Source of the DNA: Methylobacterium fujisawaense
GTDB lineage: Bacteria; Pseudomonadota; Alphaproteobacteria; Rhizobiales; Beijerinckiaceae
Assembly (NCBI RefSeq): GCF_014138435.1
Contig: NZ_JACJIM010000006.1
Location: forward strand, 124,001-188,000
Length of the DNA: 64,000 nucleotides
Direction of reading: 5' to 3'
Position 1 is the stretch's first letter; each line of letters begins with the position of its first letter. A program made the translations under genes and the position numbers. Shown piece after piece: positions 49,085 through 58,757 of this stretch. The notes below the pieces were generated by a model, which made no database searches, had not been told where the DNA came from, and worked only from the letters and a program-made list of their open reading frames with translations.

Positions 49085-51691
49085 ATGCACGCCCTACGTG
49101 GCAGCTTGATCGCGTCCGTGGCCCTATTGCCCGGTGTCGCGCAGGCTCAACAAGCCGTCACCCTCGGTGAGATCAGCGTCGTCTCGACGTCGCCGGTGGG
49201 TGCGGGCGGCGGCAATTCCAGCGGCGCCCAGACCCTCGATACCCTCGCCCAGACCGCGCCGACGCTGCCGGCTCCGGCCGGCGGGGTGCGCCTGCGGGGC
49301 TCGGAGCAGCCGCTTAATAAAATCCCCAGCACCGTCGAGACCGTCACGGCGCGGCAGATCGAGATCGACCGGGGCTCCGACAACGTGATCGCCACGCTGG
49401 CGCGGCAGACGCCCGGCGTGAACCTCAACGATTCGCAGGGCAATTCGAACCGGGTCGATCTCAGCTATCGCGGCTTCACCGCCTCGTCCGTGCAGGGCGT
49501 GCCGCAGGGGCTCGCCGTCTATCAGAACGGCGTGCGCATCAACGAAGCCTTCGGCGACGTCGTCAATTTCGACCTGATCCCCCCGCAGGCGATCCAGCGG
49601 ATCGACGTCGTCACCGGCAACCCGGTCTTCGGCCTCAACGCCATCGGCGGCGCGGTCAACATCCAGATGAAGAACGGCTTCACCTGGCAGGGCACCGAGA
49701 TCTCGGCCTGGGGCGGCTCGGACGCGCGCACCGCCGGCTACCTCGAATACGGCAAGGTCTCCGGCCCCTGGAGCTTCTATTTCACGGGCGACGGCCTGAA
49801 CGACCGCGGCTGGCGCTACCAGAGCCCGAGCACGATCGGCCGCCTCTACGCGGATCTCGGCTACCGCTCCCAGGATTCGGAGTTCCACCTGATCGGGCTC
49901 GCCGCCCGCAGCTTCTACGGCGCCGCCGCCGCGACCCCGGTGGACTTCACCCACCGCGATCCGCGGGCGATCTTCACCTACCCGCAGACCCAGACGACGC
50001 AGGTCGGCACGATCCAGCTGACCGGCCGGGTGGACATCTCGCCGACCTGGGATCTCGCCGGCAACGCCTATTACCGGCGCTTCAGCGAGAACTACGTCGA
50101 CGGCAACCAGGGCAACTTCGAGAATTGCAGCAGCCGCAGCAGCTTCCGGGGCTCGCTCTGCTACCAGGACGATGCGTTCAACGTGAACGCGCCGCCCACC
50201 AGCCAGGTGGCGGCCCGCCGGGCCTACGCCAACCAGTTCGCGATCCTGGGCCTGAACAACCGGACGATCCCGTTCCTGCGGAACATCCCGTACGGCACGA
50301 TCGACACGACCCTGACCGAGGCCGAGTCGTATGGTGGCTCGCTGCAGGCGGCCAACCGCGACCGGATCTTCGGCCTGAACAACGCCTTCGTGGTCGGCGG
50401 CGGCGTCGACGCCTCAACCTTCGCGTTCAAGTCGTCCAGCCAGCTGGGCGTGATCAATCCGAACCTGTCGATCACCGTCGACCCGAACAACCCGTATTAC
50501 GGCACCATCCCGGGGCTCGGCACGCCGGACATCCGCACCCTCGGGGCGATCGGCCTCGCGCCCAGCTCGGTGACCGGCTCGACGCTGTATCTCGGCCTCT
50601 ACGCCACCGACACGCTGGACCTCACCGACCGGCTGTCGCTGACCGGCGGCTTCCGCCTCAACTACGCCCGCATCCAGACGCGCGACCAGACCGGCTTCTC
50701 GCCGGACGTGACCGGCGTGCACGAATACACCAAGGTCAACCCGCTCGCGGGCCTGACCTACCAGTTCGACCCGGCGGTCAACCTCTACGGGAGCTATTCG
50801 GAATCGAACCGTGCCCCGACCCCGCTGGAGCTGTCCTGCTCCAGCCCGACCCAGCCCTGCCTGCTGCCCAACTCGCTGGTGGCCGATCCGCCGCTCAAGC
50901 AGGTCACCGGCCGGACCTACGAGGCCGGCTTCCGCGGGGTGATCCCGAGCTTCCTGTCGGGCGGCGCCCTGACCTACAAGGCCGGCGTCTACCGCACCGA
51001 CCTGAGCAACGACCTCTATCAGGTCGCTGTCGCCGGCAATGCCGCCAGGGCCTACTACATCAACGTCCCGGCGACCCGGCGCCAGGGCATCGAGGTCGGC
51101 GCCGAATACGCCGTCACCCCCGACCTGCTGGTCTACGCCAACTACGCCCTGGTCGACGCGACCTTCCAGTTCAACGCGACCCTCTCGTCGCCCAACAACC
51201 CCCTGGCCAGCACGGGGGCGACCGGCGGTGCCGTGGGCGGCGACGTGATCCCGAACGGCGGCATCCGGGTGCGGCCGGGCGACAAGATCCCGCTCATCCC
51301 CGATCACCAGATCAAGGCGGGCTTCGAGTACAACATCACCCCGAACTGGCGCTTCGGCCTCAACGTCTCGGCCTTCTCGTCGTCCTATTTCCGCGGCGAC
51401 GAATCGAACCTGAACCGCAAGTTGCCGGCCTACTACGTGATGAACCTGACGACGAAGTATCAGGTCACTAAGAACCTGGAGATCTTCGGGCTGATCACCA
51501 ACCTGACGAACAACCGCTACGCCACCTTCGGCACCTTCGCCGAGACGGGGGCGGTCGCCGGCAACCTGTCGATCAACGATCCCCGGACCACGACGCTGGC
51601 GCAGCCGCTCTCGGTCTATGCCGGCCTGACCTACCGGTTCGGGGAAGATCCGGTCCCGATGGCGCCGGAGCCGATCATCCGGAAGTACTGA
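49085..51691 (+). CDS. TonB-dependent outer-membrane receptor
   Basis: This 868-aa protein has a signal peptide (LIASVALLPGVAQA), a TonB-box-like stretch (TLGEISVVST), a plug domain (LNKIPSTVETVTARQIE; VDLSYRGFTASSVQGVPQGL; NPVFGLNAIGGAVNIQMKNG) and a 22-strand-type barrel ending LSVYAGLTYRF. About 16 residues follow the terminal aromatic YRF, which is unusual because the last Phe normally ends the barrel. The substrate is not evident; siderophores, metal chelates (lanthanophore uptake uses such receptors in Methylobacterium) and other cofactors are all possible. No exbB, exbD or tonB gene lies nearby. Confidence 0.9.
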   Translation: MHALRGSLIASVALLPGVAQAQQAVTLGEISVVSTSPVGAGGGNSSGAQTLDTLAQTAPTLPAPAGGVRLRGSEQPLNKIPSTVETVTARQIEIDRGSDNVIATLARQTPGVNLNDSQGNSNRVDLSYRGFTASSVQGVPQGLAVYQNGVRINEAFGDVVNFDLIPPQAIQRIDVVTGNPVFGLNAIGGAVNIQMKNGFTWQGTEISAWGGSDARTAGYLEYGKVSGPWSFYFTGDGLNDRGWRYQSPSTIGRLYADLGYRSQDSEFHLIGLAARSFYGAAAATPVDFTHRDPRAIFTYPQTQTTQVGTIQLTGRVDISPTWDLAGNAYYRRFSENYVDGNQGNFENCSSRSSFRGSLCYQDDAFNVNAPPTSQVAARRAYANQFAILGLNNRTIPFLRNIPYGTIDTTLTEAESYGGSLQAANRDRIFGLNNAFVVGGGVDASTFAFKSSSQLGVINPNLSITVDPNNPYYGTIPGLGTPDIRTLGAIGLAPSSVTGSTLYLGLYATDTLDLTDRLSLTGGFRLNYARIQTRDQTGFSPDVTGVHEYTKVNPLAGLTYQFDPAVNLYGSYSESNRAPTPLELSCSSPTQPCLLPNSLVADPPLKQVTGRTYEAGFRGVIPSFLSGGALTYKAGVYRTDLSNDLYQVAVAGNAARAYYINVPATRRQGIEVGAEYAVTPDLLVYANYALVDATFQFNATLSSPNNPLASTGATGGAVGGDVIPNGGIRVRPGDKIPLIPDHQIKAGFEYNITPNWRFGLNVSAFSSSYFRGDESNLNRKLPAYYVMNLTTKYQVTKNLEIFGLITNLTNNRYATFGTFAETGAVAGNLSINDPRTTTLAQPLSVYAGLTYRFGEDPVPMAPEPIIRKY

Positions 51692-51775
51692 TCCCGCCCG
51701 CGGGACCCTGACGGCACCCGTGAGCGCGACGCGGCCGGGGTGAACACCTTCACCGCGCGCGCCTGCGACGCGGAC

Positions 51776-51808
51776 GGCCGGCCCGTGCTGGTGCGGGCCG
51801 GGCCGGCC
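51776..51808. terminator. GC-rich hairpin between convergent genes
   Basis: GGCCGGCCCG and CGGGCCGGGCCGGCC pair imperfectly around TGCTGGTG. The hairpin lies between the TonB receptor stop and the paoC stop, so it may end transcription from both sides. No clear U-tract is present. Confidence 0.35.
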
Positions 51809-51860
51809 TCCTCAGCGTCGATCCAGCCGGGGACGTCCGCCGGACGTCCCCGTTCCCCGG

Positions 51861-54080
51861 TCAGGCCGCGTCCGGCATCCGGTCCAGGAGCTTGTCGAGG
51901 GTGATCGGGTAGTCGCGCACGCGGATGCCGGTGGCGTTGTAGATCGCGTTCGCCACCGCGGCGGCGATCCCCGAGATCCCGAGCTCGCCCACGCCCTTCG
52001 CCTTCATGGGCGAGGACCGCGGGTCGACCTCGTCGAGGAAGATCACCTCCTGATGCGGGATGTCGGCGTGGACCGGCACCTCGTATCCGGCGAGGTCGTG
52101 GTTGGCGAAGAAGCCGCGCTTGGTGTCGACCGCCAGCTCCTCCATCAGGGCCGCCCCGGTGCCCATGACCATCCCGCCGATCACCTGGCTGCGGGCCGAT
52201 TTCGGGTTGAGGATGCGACCGGCCGCGCAGACCGCCAGCATCCGCCGGACCCGGACCTCGGCGGTGTAGACGTCCACGGCGACCTCGACGAAATGCGCCC
52301 CGAAGGTCGAGACCTGCTGCTCTTTCGAGACCTTGCCGAACTCGATCGTGTCCTCCGCGACCAGCTCCCCGTCCGCGGCAGCCTGGGCGAGCGGGATCGC
52401 GCGGTTGCCCGCGCGGACCTCGCCCTCCTCGAACACCGCGTCGGTGGCGTTGAAGCCGAGCTTCTGCGCCACGGACTCCCGCAGCTTCACGCAGGCCGCA
52501 TAGACGCCCGCCGTCGACGAGTTGGCGCCGAACTGGCCGCCCGAGCCCGAGGAGACCGGGAAGTCCGAGTCGCCGAGCCGCACCGCCACCTTGTCGAGGG
52601 GCACGCCCATCATCTCGGCGGCGGTCTGGGCGATGATCGTGTAGCTGCCGGTGCCGATATCGGTCATGTCGGTCTCGACCGTGACCGTGCCGTTGCCGTC
52701 CAGCCGCACCCGGGCGCCCGACTTCATCACCATGTTGTCGCGGAACGCCGCCGCCATGCCGAGGCCGACGAGCCATTGCCCGTCCCGGACCTGGCCGGGC
52801 TTCGGGTTGCGCTTGGCCCATCCGAACTTCTCGGCGCCGAGCTTGAGGCAGCCGACGAGGTCGCGGTGGGAGAAGCGCAGGTCCGGCTGGGTCGGGACGA
52901 CCTGCGTGTCGTTGCGGATGCGGAACTCCACCGGGTCGAGGCCGAGCTTCTCGGCCATCTCGTCCATGGCGACCTCGAGCACGGCGAGGCCCGGGGCCTC
53001 GCCCGGCGCCCGCATGGCGTTGCCCTCGGGCAGGTCGAGGTGGGCGAGCTTCATGGCGGTGAGGCGGTTCTTCCCCGCGTAGAGGAACTTGGTCTGGTTC
53101 ACCGCCGTCTCGGGATCGCCGTCCGGCAGGTTGCCGGAAGTGCTCTCATGCGCGATCGCCGTGATGGTGCCGTCCTGCGTGGCGCCGATCCGGACCCGCT
53201 GGATCGTGGCCGGCCGGTGCGTGGTGTTGTTGGCGATGAGCGGGCGCGTGAGCGCGACCTTCACGGGCCGCCCCGTCGCCTTGGCGGCCAGCGCCGCCAG
53301 CACCGCGTCGGCGCGCACGAACAGCTTGCCGCCGAAGCCGCCGCCGACATAGGGGGCGTCGAGCCGGACCTTGTCCTTCGGCAGGCCGAGCATCTTGGCG
53401 AGGCTGCCGTGGCCCCAGCCGATCATCTGGTTGGCGGTCCAGAGCGTCACCCGGTCGCCGTCCCAGGCCGCCGTCGTGGCGTGCGGCTCCATCATGGCGT
53501 GGCTCTCGTCGGCGGTCGTGTAGGCCGCGTCGAGGGTCACGGGCGCCTGCGCGAAGGCCCCCTCGAAATCGCCGACGCGCTCCTCGCCGTCGCCGCCGCT
53601 GCCCTCGCCGCTCTCGGCCGGGACCGGCTCGGCGGTCTTCGCCGCCGCCGCGAGGTCGAAGGCGCCGGCTTCCGGGGCGTACTCGACCGCGACCAGGAAG
53701 GAGGCCGCCCGGGCCTGCTCGAAGGTTTCGGCCACCACCACGGCGATCGCCTGGTGGTAGTGCTGGATCACGTCGCCGCCGAACAGGTAGGCGACGTTCA
53801 TCACGCCGCGCTCGATCCGGGGCGTGTCGAGGGTGGTGACGATACCGATGACGCCGGGAGCCTGCCGGGCCGAAGCGGTGTCGATGCTGCGGACGCGGCC
53901 CTTGGCGATGGCCGAGCCGAGCACGTAGCCGTAGGCGGCCTCGGGCGCCGCGTCGTGGCGCTCGTAGGCGTAGGGGGCGGTGCCGGTGGTCTTGTACTTG
54001 CCGTCGATCCGGTCGGTGGGCTGGCCCACGACCTTGAGCCGGTCGATCGGGTTCGGGCCGGCGGGGGTGTCGAACTTCAT
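51861..54080 (-). CDS. paoC: Aldehyde oxidoreductase molybdenum-binding subunit PaoC
   Basis: This 739-aa xanthine-oxidase-family subunit binds the molybdenum cofactor. It starts NPIDRLKVVGQPTDRIDGKY, has YVGGGFGGKLFVRADAVLAA and GNAMRAPGEAPGLAVLE. Molybdopterin-binding stretches SSGSGGQFGANSSTAGVYAA and MKAKGVGELGISGIAAAVAN (catalytic Glu in GVGE) follow. It is close to E. coli PaoC (YagR), which oxidises aromatic and other aldehydes. It is the last gene of paoA-paoB-paoC; its ATG lies 3 bases after the paoB stop. No signal peptide is present. The chaperone gene paoD is not seen. Confidence 0.92.
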   Translation of the reverse strand: MKFDTPAGPNPIDRLKVVGQPTDRIDGKYKTTGTAPYAYERHDAAPEAAYGYVLGSAIAKGRVRSIDTASARQAPGVIGIVTTLDTPRIERGVMNVAYLFGGDVIQHYHQAIAVVVAETFEQARAASFLVAVEYAPEAGAFDLAAAAKTAEPVPAESGEGSGGDGEERVGDFEGAFAQAPVTLDAAYTTADESHAMMEPHATTAAWDGDRVTLWTANQMIGWGHGSLAKMLGLPKDKVRLDAPYVGGGFGGKLFVRADAVLAALAAKATGRPVKVALTRPLIANNTTHRPATIQRVRIGATQDGTITAIAHESTSGNLPDGDPETAVNQTKFLYAGKNRLTAMKLAHLDLPEGNAMRAPGEAPGLAVLEVAMDEMAEKLGLDPVEFRIRNDTQVVPTQPDLRFSHRDLVGCLKLGAEKFGWAKRNPKPGQVRDGQWLVGLGMAAAFRDNMVMKSGARVRLDGNGTVTVETDMTDIGTGSYTIIAQTAAEMMGVPLDKVAVRLGDSDFPVSSGSGGQFGANSSTAGVYAACVKLRESVAQKLGFNATDAVFEEGEVRAGNRAIPLAQAAADGELVAEDTIEFGKVSKEQQVSTFGAHFVEVAVDVYTAEVRVRRMLAVCAAGRILNPKSARSQVIGGMVMGTGAALMEELAVDTKRGFFANHDLAGYEVPVHADIPHQEVIFLDEVDPRSSPMKAKGVGELGISGIAAAVANAIYNATGIRVRDYPITLDKLLDRMPDAA

Positions 54081-54083
54081 GGC

Positions 54084-55034
54084 TCAGGCCCTCGCTTGGT
54101 TGAGCGCGGCGCCGAGGGTCCGCTCGGCGAGCTTCAGCTTGTAGGCGTTCTCGGGGGTGGGCTTGGCGTCGGCGAAGACCCGGTCGGTCACGGCCTTCGC
54201 GCCCTTCGGCAGGTCGGCCTCGGCCGCCGCGTCCCGCCAGGGCTTGGCGGCGACGCCGCCGAAGGCGACGTGACCCGTCCCGTCCTTGCCGAGGATGGCG
54301 GCCACCGAGACCAGCGCGTAGGCGTAGGAGGCGCGGTCGCGGACCTTGCGGTAGATATGCGTGCCCGCCACCGGCTTCGGCAGCGTCACCGCGGTGATGA
54401 GTTCGCCGGGCTTGAGGTTCGTATCCCGTTCGGGGGCGTCGCCGGGCAGGCGGTGGAACTCGGCGATCGGGATCCGGCGCTCCGTGCCCGCGGCATCGAC
54501 CGTCTCGACGGTGGCGTCGAGCACCCGCATGGCCACCGCCATGTCGCCCGGATGCGTGGCGATGCAGGCGTCGCTGCCGCCGATCACCGCGAGCTGCCGG
54601 TTGACCCCGTCGAGGGCCGAGCAGCCCGAGCCGGGCCGGCGCTTATTGCAGGCCTGGGCCGTGTCGTAGAAATACGGGCAGCGGGTCCGCTGGAGCAGGT
54701 TGCCGGCGGTGGTCGCCTTGTTGCGCAGCTGGCCCGAGGCGCCGGCCAGCAGCGCCCGGCTCAGGACCCCGTAATCCTTGCGCACCCGCGGATGGGCCGC
54801 GAGGTCGGTGTTGCGTACCAGGGCGCCGATGCGCAGGCCGCCCTCCGCGGTCGGCTCCACCGTGTCGAGGCCGAGGCCGTTCACGTCCACGAGGTGGCGC
54901 GGGGTCTCGATCTGCAGCTTCATCAGGTCGAGGAGGTTGGTGCCGCCGGCGATGAACTTGGCGTCGGGCGTCCCGGCGACGGCGGCGGCGGCTTGAGCGG
55001 GCGTGCTCGGGCGCTCGTAGGTGAAGGACTTCAT
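54084..55034 (-). CDS. paoB: Aldehyde oxidoreductase FAD-binding subunit PaoB
   Basis: This 316-aa subunit has the FAD-binding stretches AKFIAGGTNLLDLMKLQIET and SGQLRNKATTAGNLLQRTRC. A cysteine insertion, CPYFYDTAQACNKRRPGSGC, matches the extra 4Fe-4S cluster of E. coli PaoB (YagS). It carries electrons between the molybdenum subunit, iron-sulphur subunit and external acceptor. ATG 55034 overlaps the paoA stop. Confidence 0.92.
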   Translation of the reverse strand: MKSFTYERPSTPAQAAAAVAGTPDAKFIAGGTNLLDLMKLQIETPRHLVDVNGLGLDTVEPTAEGGLRIGALVRNTDLAAHPRVRKDYGVLSRALLAGASGQLRNKATTAGNLLQRTRCPYFYDTAQACNKRRPGSGCSALDGVNRQLAVIGGSDACIATHPGDMAVAMRVLDATVETVDAAGTERRIPIAEFHRLPGDAPERDTNLKPGELITAVTLPKPVAGTHIYRKVRDRASYAYALVSVAAILGKDGTGHVAFGGVAAKPWRDAAAEADLPKGAKAVTDRVFADAKPTPENAYKLKLAERTLGAALNQARA

Positions 55035-55624
55035 GCCTGCCCCCCGGCGACTTCGGTCATCGCCTCGACGATGTTGGAATAGGCGCCGCAGCGGCAGATG
55101 TTGCCGCTCATGCGCTCGCGGATCTCGGCTTCGGTGACCCGGGGCGCGGCATCGAGGTCGACGGTGACGTGGCTCGGGATGCCGGCCTTGATCTCCTCGA
55201 GGACGGCCACGCCCGAGCAGATCTGGCCCGGCGTGCAGTAGCCGCACTGGTAGCCGTCGTGCTTCACGAAGGCCGCCTGCATCGGATGGAGCTGGTCCGG
55301 CTGGCCGAGCCCCTCGATCGTGGTGATCTCGGCGCCCTGGTGCATGATCGCGAGCGTCAGGCAGGCATTGATGCGCCGCCCGTCGACGATCATCGTGCAG
55401 GCGCCGCACTGGCCATGGTCGCAGCCCTTCTTGGACCCGGTCAGGTGCAGGTGCTCGCGTGCCGCGTCGAGCAGGCTGGTGCGGGTGTCGAGGTCCAGCG
55501 TGCGCCGCTCGCCGTTCACCGTGAAGGTGACGGTGGCGAGGACCGGCACGTCGGTCCGTGCGGTGGTCTGTGAAGTCCCGGCACCCCGGTCCTGGGGCGC
55601 GGCGGCGGTAGCTCCCACCATCAA
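55031..55624 (-). CDS. paoA: Aldehyde oxidoreductase 2Fe-2S subunit PaoA, without Tat leader
   Basis: This 197-aa protein has both 2Fe-2S clusters of the family: the plant-type site GCDHGQCGACTMIVDGRRIN with the later Cys of NACLTLAIMHQG, and the second site YQCGYCTPGQICSG with GNICRCGAYSNIVEAM. It matches E. coli PaoA (YagT) along its length. Unlike that protein, it has no twin-arginine signal: the N-terminus is Ala/Thr-rich (MMVGATAAAPQDRG). GGAGAG lies just before the ATG at 55624, which supports this start. The complex is therefore probably cytoplasmic. Confidence 0.92.
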   Translation of the reverse strand: MMVGATAAAPQDRGAGTSQTTARTDVPVLATVTFTVNGERRTLDLDTRTSLLDAAREHLHLTGSKKGCDHGQCGACTMIVDGRRINACLTLAIMHQGAEITTIEGLGQPDQLHPMQAAFVKHDGYQCGYCTPGQICSGVAVLEEIKAGIPSHVTVDLDAAPRVTEAEIRERMSGNICRCGAYSNIVEAMTEVAGGQA

Positions 55625-55977
55625 GTTTCTCTCCGGTTCAGATCACAAGGGCAGGGACGGCGCGTCTCGGTCTCCGGGCCGGCGCCGCCGCCGACGCGCG
55701 TCGGCCCATCGAAGGCGGGACACCCGGGGAAACACCGACACCCTGGATTGGCTCCAAGGTAGCGCCCACGTCCCCGATGGTCAGGGGGCGACGGGATCAT
55801 CGACCCGAAAATCGCGGGCCCCGCGGTCGGGGGCCGCGGGCCCGACCGATCACGAGACGCATGCGCGCCGACCGCGGTGCGGCGCTGCGGGTGGCGCCCG
55901 GCGGCGGCCGGGGACGTTGACGCCAAACGAAAGGGCCGACCCGAAGGCCGGCCCCATCGTGCGCCCTGCGAAAATTC
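55625..55977. other. Intergenic region between paoA and the cysteine-rich peptide gene
   Basis: It holds the paoA promoter and the terminator of the 55978 gene (55925-55954). No gene was recognised in it. Confidence 0.5.
55925..55954 (-). terminator. Rho-independent terminator with UUCG loop
   Basis: On the minus strand, GGGCCGGCC-TTCG-GGTCGGCCC is followed by TTTCGTTT. It starts about 24 bases after the stop of the 65-aa cysteine-rich gene. The stable tetraloop and T-rich end make this the clearest intrinsic terminator in the window. Confidence 0.75.
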
Positions 55978-56175
55978 CTACTCGGCCGCCGTCATCTCGG
56001 GGGTGTAGTGGCCGCACCAGTCCTGGGCACCGACAATCGGCCACAATCCCTTGGACTCGGGCGCGGGCTGGCTGACCGGCGGGTTGAAGCGGCACAGGCC
56101 GGCATCGTTCTGGGCGACGGCGCCGTTGCCCTTGTGCTCGTCGAAGAACCGGCAGGTCTCGCACTTGGCGTTCAT
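55978..56175 (-). CDS. Small cysteine-rich (putative zinc-binding) protein
   Basis: This 65-aa protein has CETCRFFDEHKG, AGLCRFNPP and DWCGHYTPE. The arrangement CxxC...C...CxH suggests a small metal-binding knuckle. AGGAG lies at good distance before ATG 56175. It resembles short conserved hypothetical proteins of alphaproteobacteria, but no function is known. An intrinsic terminator follows. Confidence 0.75.
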   Translation of the reverse strand: MNAKCETCRFFDEHKGNGAVAQNDAGLCRFNPPVSQPAPESKGLWPIVGAQDWCGHYTPEMTAAE

Positions 56176-56315
56176 GGTCAGGCTCCTGTGAGGCCGGCGG
56201 CCGGGGCCGCCCTGGCGGGGAACGGAGAGCGTGGACCTTAGAAGTGATCCAATCTGCTGGCCCAACGTCGGACGGATCCGGCGGGTTCCCCATCGGGTAA
56301 GGCCGGCGACGGCCC

Positions 56316-58757
56316 TCACCCGGCCGCGGCAAGGCCCGATCCGGCGGCGACCGCCACCGCGGGAGCGCCGACCGCCGCGGCGTAGTCGGCGATCGGGCGC
56401 GGCTTGCCGAACAGGTAGCCCTGCATCTCGCCGCAGGCCTCCTCCGTGAGGAACTTCATCTGCGCGTGGGTCTCGACGCCCTCCGCGACCACGCCCATGC
56501 CGAGGCTGCGGCCGAGGCTGAGCACGGCGCGCACGATCACGGCAGCCTGCGGTCCGGTCCCGAGCTGCGCCACGAAGGAGCGGTCGATCTTCAGCTTGTC
56601 GAACGGGAAGGCCTGGAGGGTGGCGAGCGACGCGTAGCCGGTTCCGAAATCGTCCATGCTGATCCGGATGCCGTAGCCCTTCAGGCGCCGGAGGATGCCC
56701 ACGGCCCGCGCCATGTCGTTGATGATGATGCTCTCGGTGACCTCCAGCTCCAGGCGGTCCGGCGACAGGCCGGTCTCTGCCAGGATGGCCAGGACGGACT
56801 CGGGCAGATCGGGCTTCTGGAACTGGCGCGGCGAGAGATTGACGGCGACCTTCAGGGGCTGCGCCCATTGCGCCGCCTCGCGGCAGGCCTCGCGCAGCAC
56901 CCAGTCGCCGAGCACCACGATCAGGCCGGTTTCCTCGGCGAGCGGCACGAAGACGCTCGGCGCCACGCTGCCGCGGACCGGGTGCGTCCAGCGCAGCAGC
57001 GCCTCGAACCCGACGAGCGCCCCCGTGTAGCCGTCCACCTGCGGCTGATAGTGCAGGCTCAGGGTATCGTCGTCGAGAGCCTGCCGCAGGTCGCGTTCGA
57101 GCATCCGCCGCTCCTCGGCCTCCTCGTCCATGACGGGGGTGAAGATCCGGTACGTGCCGCGGCCCTCGGCCTTCGCCCGGTAGAGGGCGAGGTCGGCGCG
57201 GCGGTAGAGGGGCTCCGCATCCATTCCGTGCTCGGGCGCCAGCGCGATGCCGATGCTCAGGCCGACGCCGACCCGGTGCCCGGCCACGCTGAACGGGCTG
57301 TCGAACAGGGCGATGAGGCGCTCGGCCAGGGCGGCGGCCTCCGCCGCGCCCCCGTCCGAGAGCACGGCGAACTCGTCGCCTCCGAGCCGGGCCACCGCCC
57401 CGTCCCCCGCGGCGCGCCGCAGGCCGGCCGCCACGCGGCGCAGGAGTTCGTCCCCCGCTTGGTGGCCGAGGCTGTCGTTCACGCTCTTGAAGCCGTCGAG
57501 GTCGAGGTAGAGGACCGCGCAGGCGCCCCCGCGTAGGGCGATGTCGGCGAGGCTGCGCGCGAGGGTCTCGTGGAAGAGCGCCCGGTTCGGAAGGCCGGTG
57601 AGCACGTCGTGGCGCGCCAGGCGGGCCACCTCGGCCTCGGCGGCCTTCCGCTCCGTGATGTCGGTGAAGGTCCGGACGAAGCCGCCATCCGCCAGCGGCA
57701 CGGTGCGGATCTCCAGCACGAGGCCGTTCGGCCGCGCCCGCTCGTGGACCTGCGTCTGCCCGGCCTCGCCGCGCTCGATCCAGGCCCGGGAGGAGCGGTC
57801 CGTGAGTCGGCGCTCGCGGCGGCTTGCCTCATGGCGCAGCACCGCCCGGTAGCTCGGCTGCGCCTGCATCATCGCCCGGGGCAGATCGAGGAGCGCCAGC
57901 GCCCGCTCGTTGCACACGCGCACCGCACCGCCCGCGTCGACCATGATCAGACCCTGGTCCATGCTGTCGAGGGTGGCGTCGAGCAGCAGGGTCTTCTCCC
58001 GCAGCATGTGGCTCTGTCGGGCCAGGGCGACGTTGATCCGGCGCAGGTGGTCCAACATCAGCGTCAGCGCCGCGAAGGCCAGGATCACGGCCATCATGGC
58101 GGCGATGCCGCCGGCCAGCACGCCGCGGGCGAGACCGAGCTGCGGGATCGCCAGGGCGGGATCCGGCACCACCCGGGCGGCCGACATGGCCAGGAAGTGC
58201 AGGACCGCGATGGCGAGGGTCAGGACGGTCGCGGCCGCGAACCGGGCCCGCGGGCCGGCGGGCCCGACATGGATGGCCATCCCCACCGCCGAGAGCAGGC
58301 AGCCCGCCGCGATCGCCGTGACGGCCAGGGCCGGGTCCCAGGTGAAATGCCCGGGCAGCCGCACGCCGGCGATGCCGAGGAAATGCATGCCGGCGATGCC
58401 GATCCCCAGCACCAGGCCGGCCCCGGCCCCCGCCCAGCGCGACGGCGTGGCCCGGGCGAGCAGGAAGGCCGCGGTGGCGGCCGCGATGGCGACCAGCAGG
58501 GAGAGCAGGGTCGTGCGCGGCTCGTAGCCGAGCACCACCCCGGGATCGTAGCCGAGCATGCCGATGAAGTGCGTGCTCCAGATCCCGGCTCCGATCGAGA
58601 AGCCCGAGGCCAGGAGCCAGATCGGCCCGTGCCTGTGGGCCTGGACGCGCTGCTCGAGCTTGAGGGCGACCGCGCAGGAGATCCAGCAGATGCAGGCCGC
58701 CAGCGCCACCACCCAGGCGGTGTGTTCCTCGGTCAGGCAAGCGAAAGCGCGATACAT
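56316..58757 (-). CDS. MHYT-PAS-GGDEF-EAL membrane c-di-GMP enzyme
   Basis: This 813-aa protein has an N-terminal seven-helix MHYT sensor (about 1-245) with metal-ligand motifs THFIGM, MHFLGI and LHFLAM. A PAS domain (about 260-375, ending VRTFTDITERKAAE) precedes a GGDEF domain (HDVLTGLPNRALF; RLGGDEFAV intact) and an EAL domain (GFEALLRWTHP; VTESIIIND; MDDFGTGYASL; AEGVET). Both active sites look complete, so it could make and break c-di-GMP. MHYT domains are thought to sense O2, CO or NO through copper. The Ala-rich end (AVAVAAGSGLAAAG) is unstructured. Confidence 0.93.
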   Translation of the reverse strand: MYRAFACLTEEHTAWVVALAACICWISCAVALKLEQRVQAHRHGPIWLLASGFSIGAGIWSTHFIGMLGYDPGVVLGYEPRTTLLSLLVAIAAATAAFLLARATPSRWAGAGAGLVLGIGIAGMHFLGIAGVRLPGHFTWDPALAVTAIAAGCLLSAVGMAIHVGPAGPRARFAAATVLTLAIAVLHFLAMSAARVVPDPALAIPQLGLARGVLAGGIAAMMAVILAFAALTLMLDHLRRINVALARQSHMLREKTLLLDATLDSMDQGLIMVDAGGAVRVCNERALALLDLPRAMMQAQPSYRAVLRHEASRRERRLTDRSSRAWIERGEAGQTQVHERARPNGLVLEIRTVPLADGGFVRTFTDITERKAAEAEVARLARHDVLTGLPNRALFHETLARSLADIALRGGACAVLYLDLDGFKSVNDSLGHQAGDELLRRVAAGLRRAAGDGAVARLGGDEFAVLSDGGAAEAAALAERLIALFDSPFSVAGHRVGVGLSIGIALAPEHGMDAEPLYRRADLALYRAKAEGRGTYRIFTPVMDEEAEERRMLERDLRQALDDDTLSLHYQPQVDGYTGALVGFEALLRWTHPVRGSVAPSVFVPLAEETGLIVVLGDWVLREACREAAQWAQPLKVAVNLSPRQFQKPDLPESVLAILAETGLSPDRLELEVTESIIINDMARAVGILRRLKGYGIRISMDDFGTGYASLATLQAFPFDKLKIDRSFVAQLGTGPQAAVIVRAVLSLGRSLGMGVVAEGVETHAQMKFLTEEACGEMQGYLFGKPRPIADYAAAVGAPAVAVAAGSGLAAAG

